Below the pieces are notes generated by a model. That model was not told where the DNA came from. It made no database searches and was given only the letters and a program-made list of their open reading frames with translations. Position numbers and translations under genes: made by a program. 14,832 bases of DNA from an uncultured Collinsella sp. (GTDB lineage: Bacteria; Actinomycetota; Coriobacteriia; Coriobacteriales; Coriobacteriaceae). Below, piece by piece: positions 14,298 to 14,832 of the stretch; positions within the stretch are counted from its first letter, which is position 1, and the number at the start of each line of letters is the position of its first letter. The stretch spans positions 1-14,832 of the forward strand of contig CABSMN010000007.1 of assembly GCA_902478765.1 (NCBI GenBank), written 5' to 3'.

Positions 14298-14346
14298 ATA
14301 AAAAGGGCGCGACCCTAGGGTGTAAGCCCTATGAGGCCGCGCCCTT
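14298..14346 (-). terminator. Terminator-like nested hairpin between gap and pgk
   Basis: On the minus strand AAGGGCGCG (14338-14346) pairs with CGCGCCCTT (14303-14311), with an inner TAGGG-CTTACA-CCCTA stem, followed by TTTATAGG. It begins 38 nt after the gap stop codon. It should end or thin out transcription between gap and pgk, giving gap mRNA in excess; how leaky it is cannot be read from sequence. Confidence 0.8.
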
Positions 14347-14383
14347 CTTTAGACGCTCAACGAGCTATTCGCTAAAAGCTAAA

Positions 14384-14785
14384 TTAAGCAACGAACTTCT
14401 CGAAGTACTTGATGGTGCGGACCATCTGAGAGGTGTAGGAGTTCTCGTTGTCGTACCAAGAGGTGACCTGAACGAGGGTCTGGCCGTTGCCGAGGTCAGA
14501 GCACATGGTCTGAGTGGCGTCGAAGATGGAGCCGTGGGTCTCGCCGATGATGTCGGTGGAGACGATGTCGTCCTCGTTGTAACCGAAGGTCTCGGAGATG
14601 GTGGAAGCGTAGGCCTTCATAGCGGCGTTGACCTCGTCGACGGTGACCTTCTTGTCAACGACAGCGTAGAGGTTGGTGATGGAGCCGGTCGGCGTCGGGA
14701 CGCGCTGGGCGGCACCGATGAGCTTACCGTTGAGCTCGGGGAGAACCAGGCCGATAGCCTTGGCAGCACCGGTGGTGTTGGGGAC
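14384..14785 (-). CDS. gap: Glyceraldehyde-3-phosphate dehydrogenase, C-terminal part only
   Basis: 133 C-terminal residues of a phosphorylating, NAD-dependent type GAPDH, starting [12 protein letters not shown]. Typical stretches are [24 protein letters not shown] (the Arg binds phosphate) and the C-terminal [20 protein letters not shown]. The full enzyme is about 335 residues, so roughly the first 200, including the NAD-binding domain and the catalytic Cys, are missing. This is not a pseudogene: the frame runs into adapter sequence at 14786, where the contig ends. Any longer reading (for example an N-terminal MYKRQ) is translated adapter. It is the first gene of the glycolytic block seen here. 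Confidence 0.96.
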   Translation of the reverse strand, partial: VPNTTGAAKAIGLVLPELNGKLIGAAQRVPTPTGSITNLYAVVDKKVTVDEVNAAMKAYASTISETFGYNEDDIVSTDIIGETHGSIFDATQTMCSDLGNGQTLVQVTSWYDNENSYTSQMVRTIKYFEKFVA

Positions 14786-14832
14786 CTGTCTCTTATACAC
14801 ATCTGACGCTGCCGACGAAGCTAGAAGTGTAG
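14786..14832. other. Illumina Nextera adapter contamination (not genomic)
   Basis: Bases 14786-14804 are exactly CTGTCTCTTATACACATCT, the transposase mosaic end, followed by GACGCTGCCGACGA (14805-14818), the rest of the Nextera i5-side adapter. Then come 8 bases AGCTAGAA (14819-14826), where the i5 index sits, and GTGTAG (14827-14832), the start of the flow-cell sequence. The order fits the library construct, so the biological contig ends at 14785. Confidence 0.98.

Noticed and set aside
12993..14318. 441-codon plus-strand open frame opposite pgk
   Set aside because: Shadow of pgk codon usage; no conserved motifs.
14246..14806. Plus-strand frame at the contig end, ending in SLIHI
   Set aside because: Antisense to gap, and the final residues are translated Nextera adapter.

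Overview
The window reads as a contig end from a high-GC, Gram-positive-type bacterium, most likely an actinobacterium of the Coriobacteriia (a Collinsella-like gut organism). This is inferred from the glycolytic cluster running into secG, an OppA-type lipoprotein with a twin-arginine-like signal, RsbU/RsbV/RsbW-type signalling proteins and codon use; no database search was possible. Every gene I can support is on the minus strand, so transcription runs from high to low coordinates. The last 47 bases (14786-14832) are not genomic: they are an Illumina Nextera adapter with its index, so genuine sequence ends at 14785 inside gap.

In order of transcription: (1) A glycolysis block holds gap (3' part only), a terminator-like hairpin, then pgk, tpiA and gpmI with overlapping or nearly abutting junctions, a terminator, secG and another terminator. 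GAPDH, PGK, TIM and cofactor-independent PGM together make the lower triose part of glycolysis; secG is a small translocase subunit commonly linked to this cluster in actinobacteria. (2) An oligopeptide/dipeptide ABC importer follows in the order oppA-oppB-oppC-oppD-oppF. oppA is separated from oppBCDF by 157 bp holding two hairpins, which probably sets a high ratio of binding protein to transporter. (3) A gene-free stretch of about 0.5 kb (3585-4078) is packed with palindromes, including two giant nested hairpins of 125 and 132 nt whose outer arms are perfect 28- and 29-bp inverted repeats with related sequences. (4) tRNA-Leu(GAG), with its own promoter and terminator, is followed within 26 nt by a PAS-GAF-PP2C phosphatase gene and then a STAS-plus-kinase fusion gene; these two look like a partner-switching module. 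(5) A truncated tRNA-Gly(GCC) closes the window.

The two tRNA promoters share a 21-nt block (20 of 21 identical), an A/T-rich near-palindrome running into the -35 box, with the same 17-nt spacer to the -10. The most unusual items are the paired giant hairpins, the STAS-kinase fusion in which an anti-sigma-type kinase is joined to its usual substrate, and the phosphatase gene with almost no promoter room behind the tRNA terminator. The remaining genes are housekeeping and look intact.
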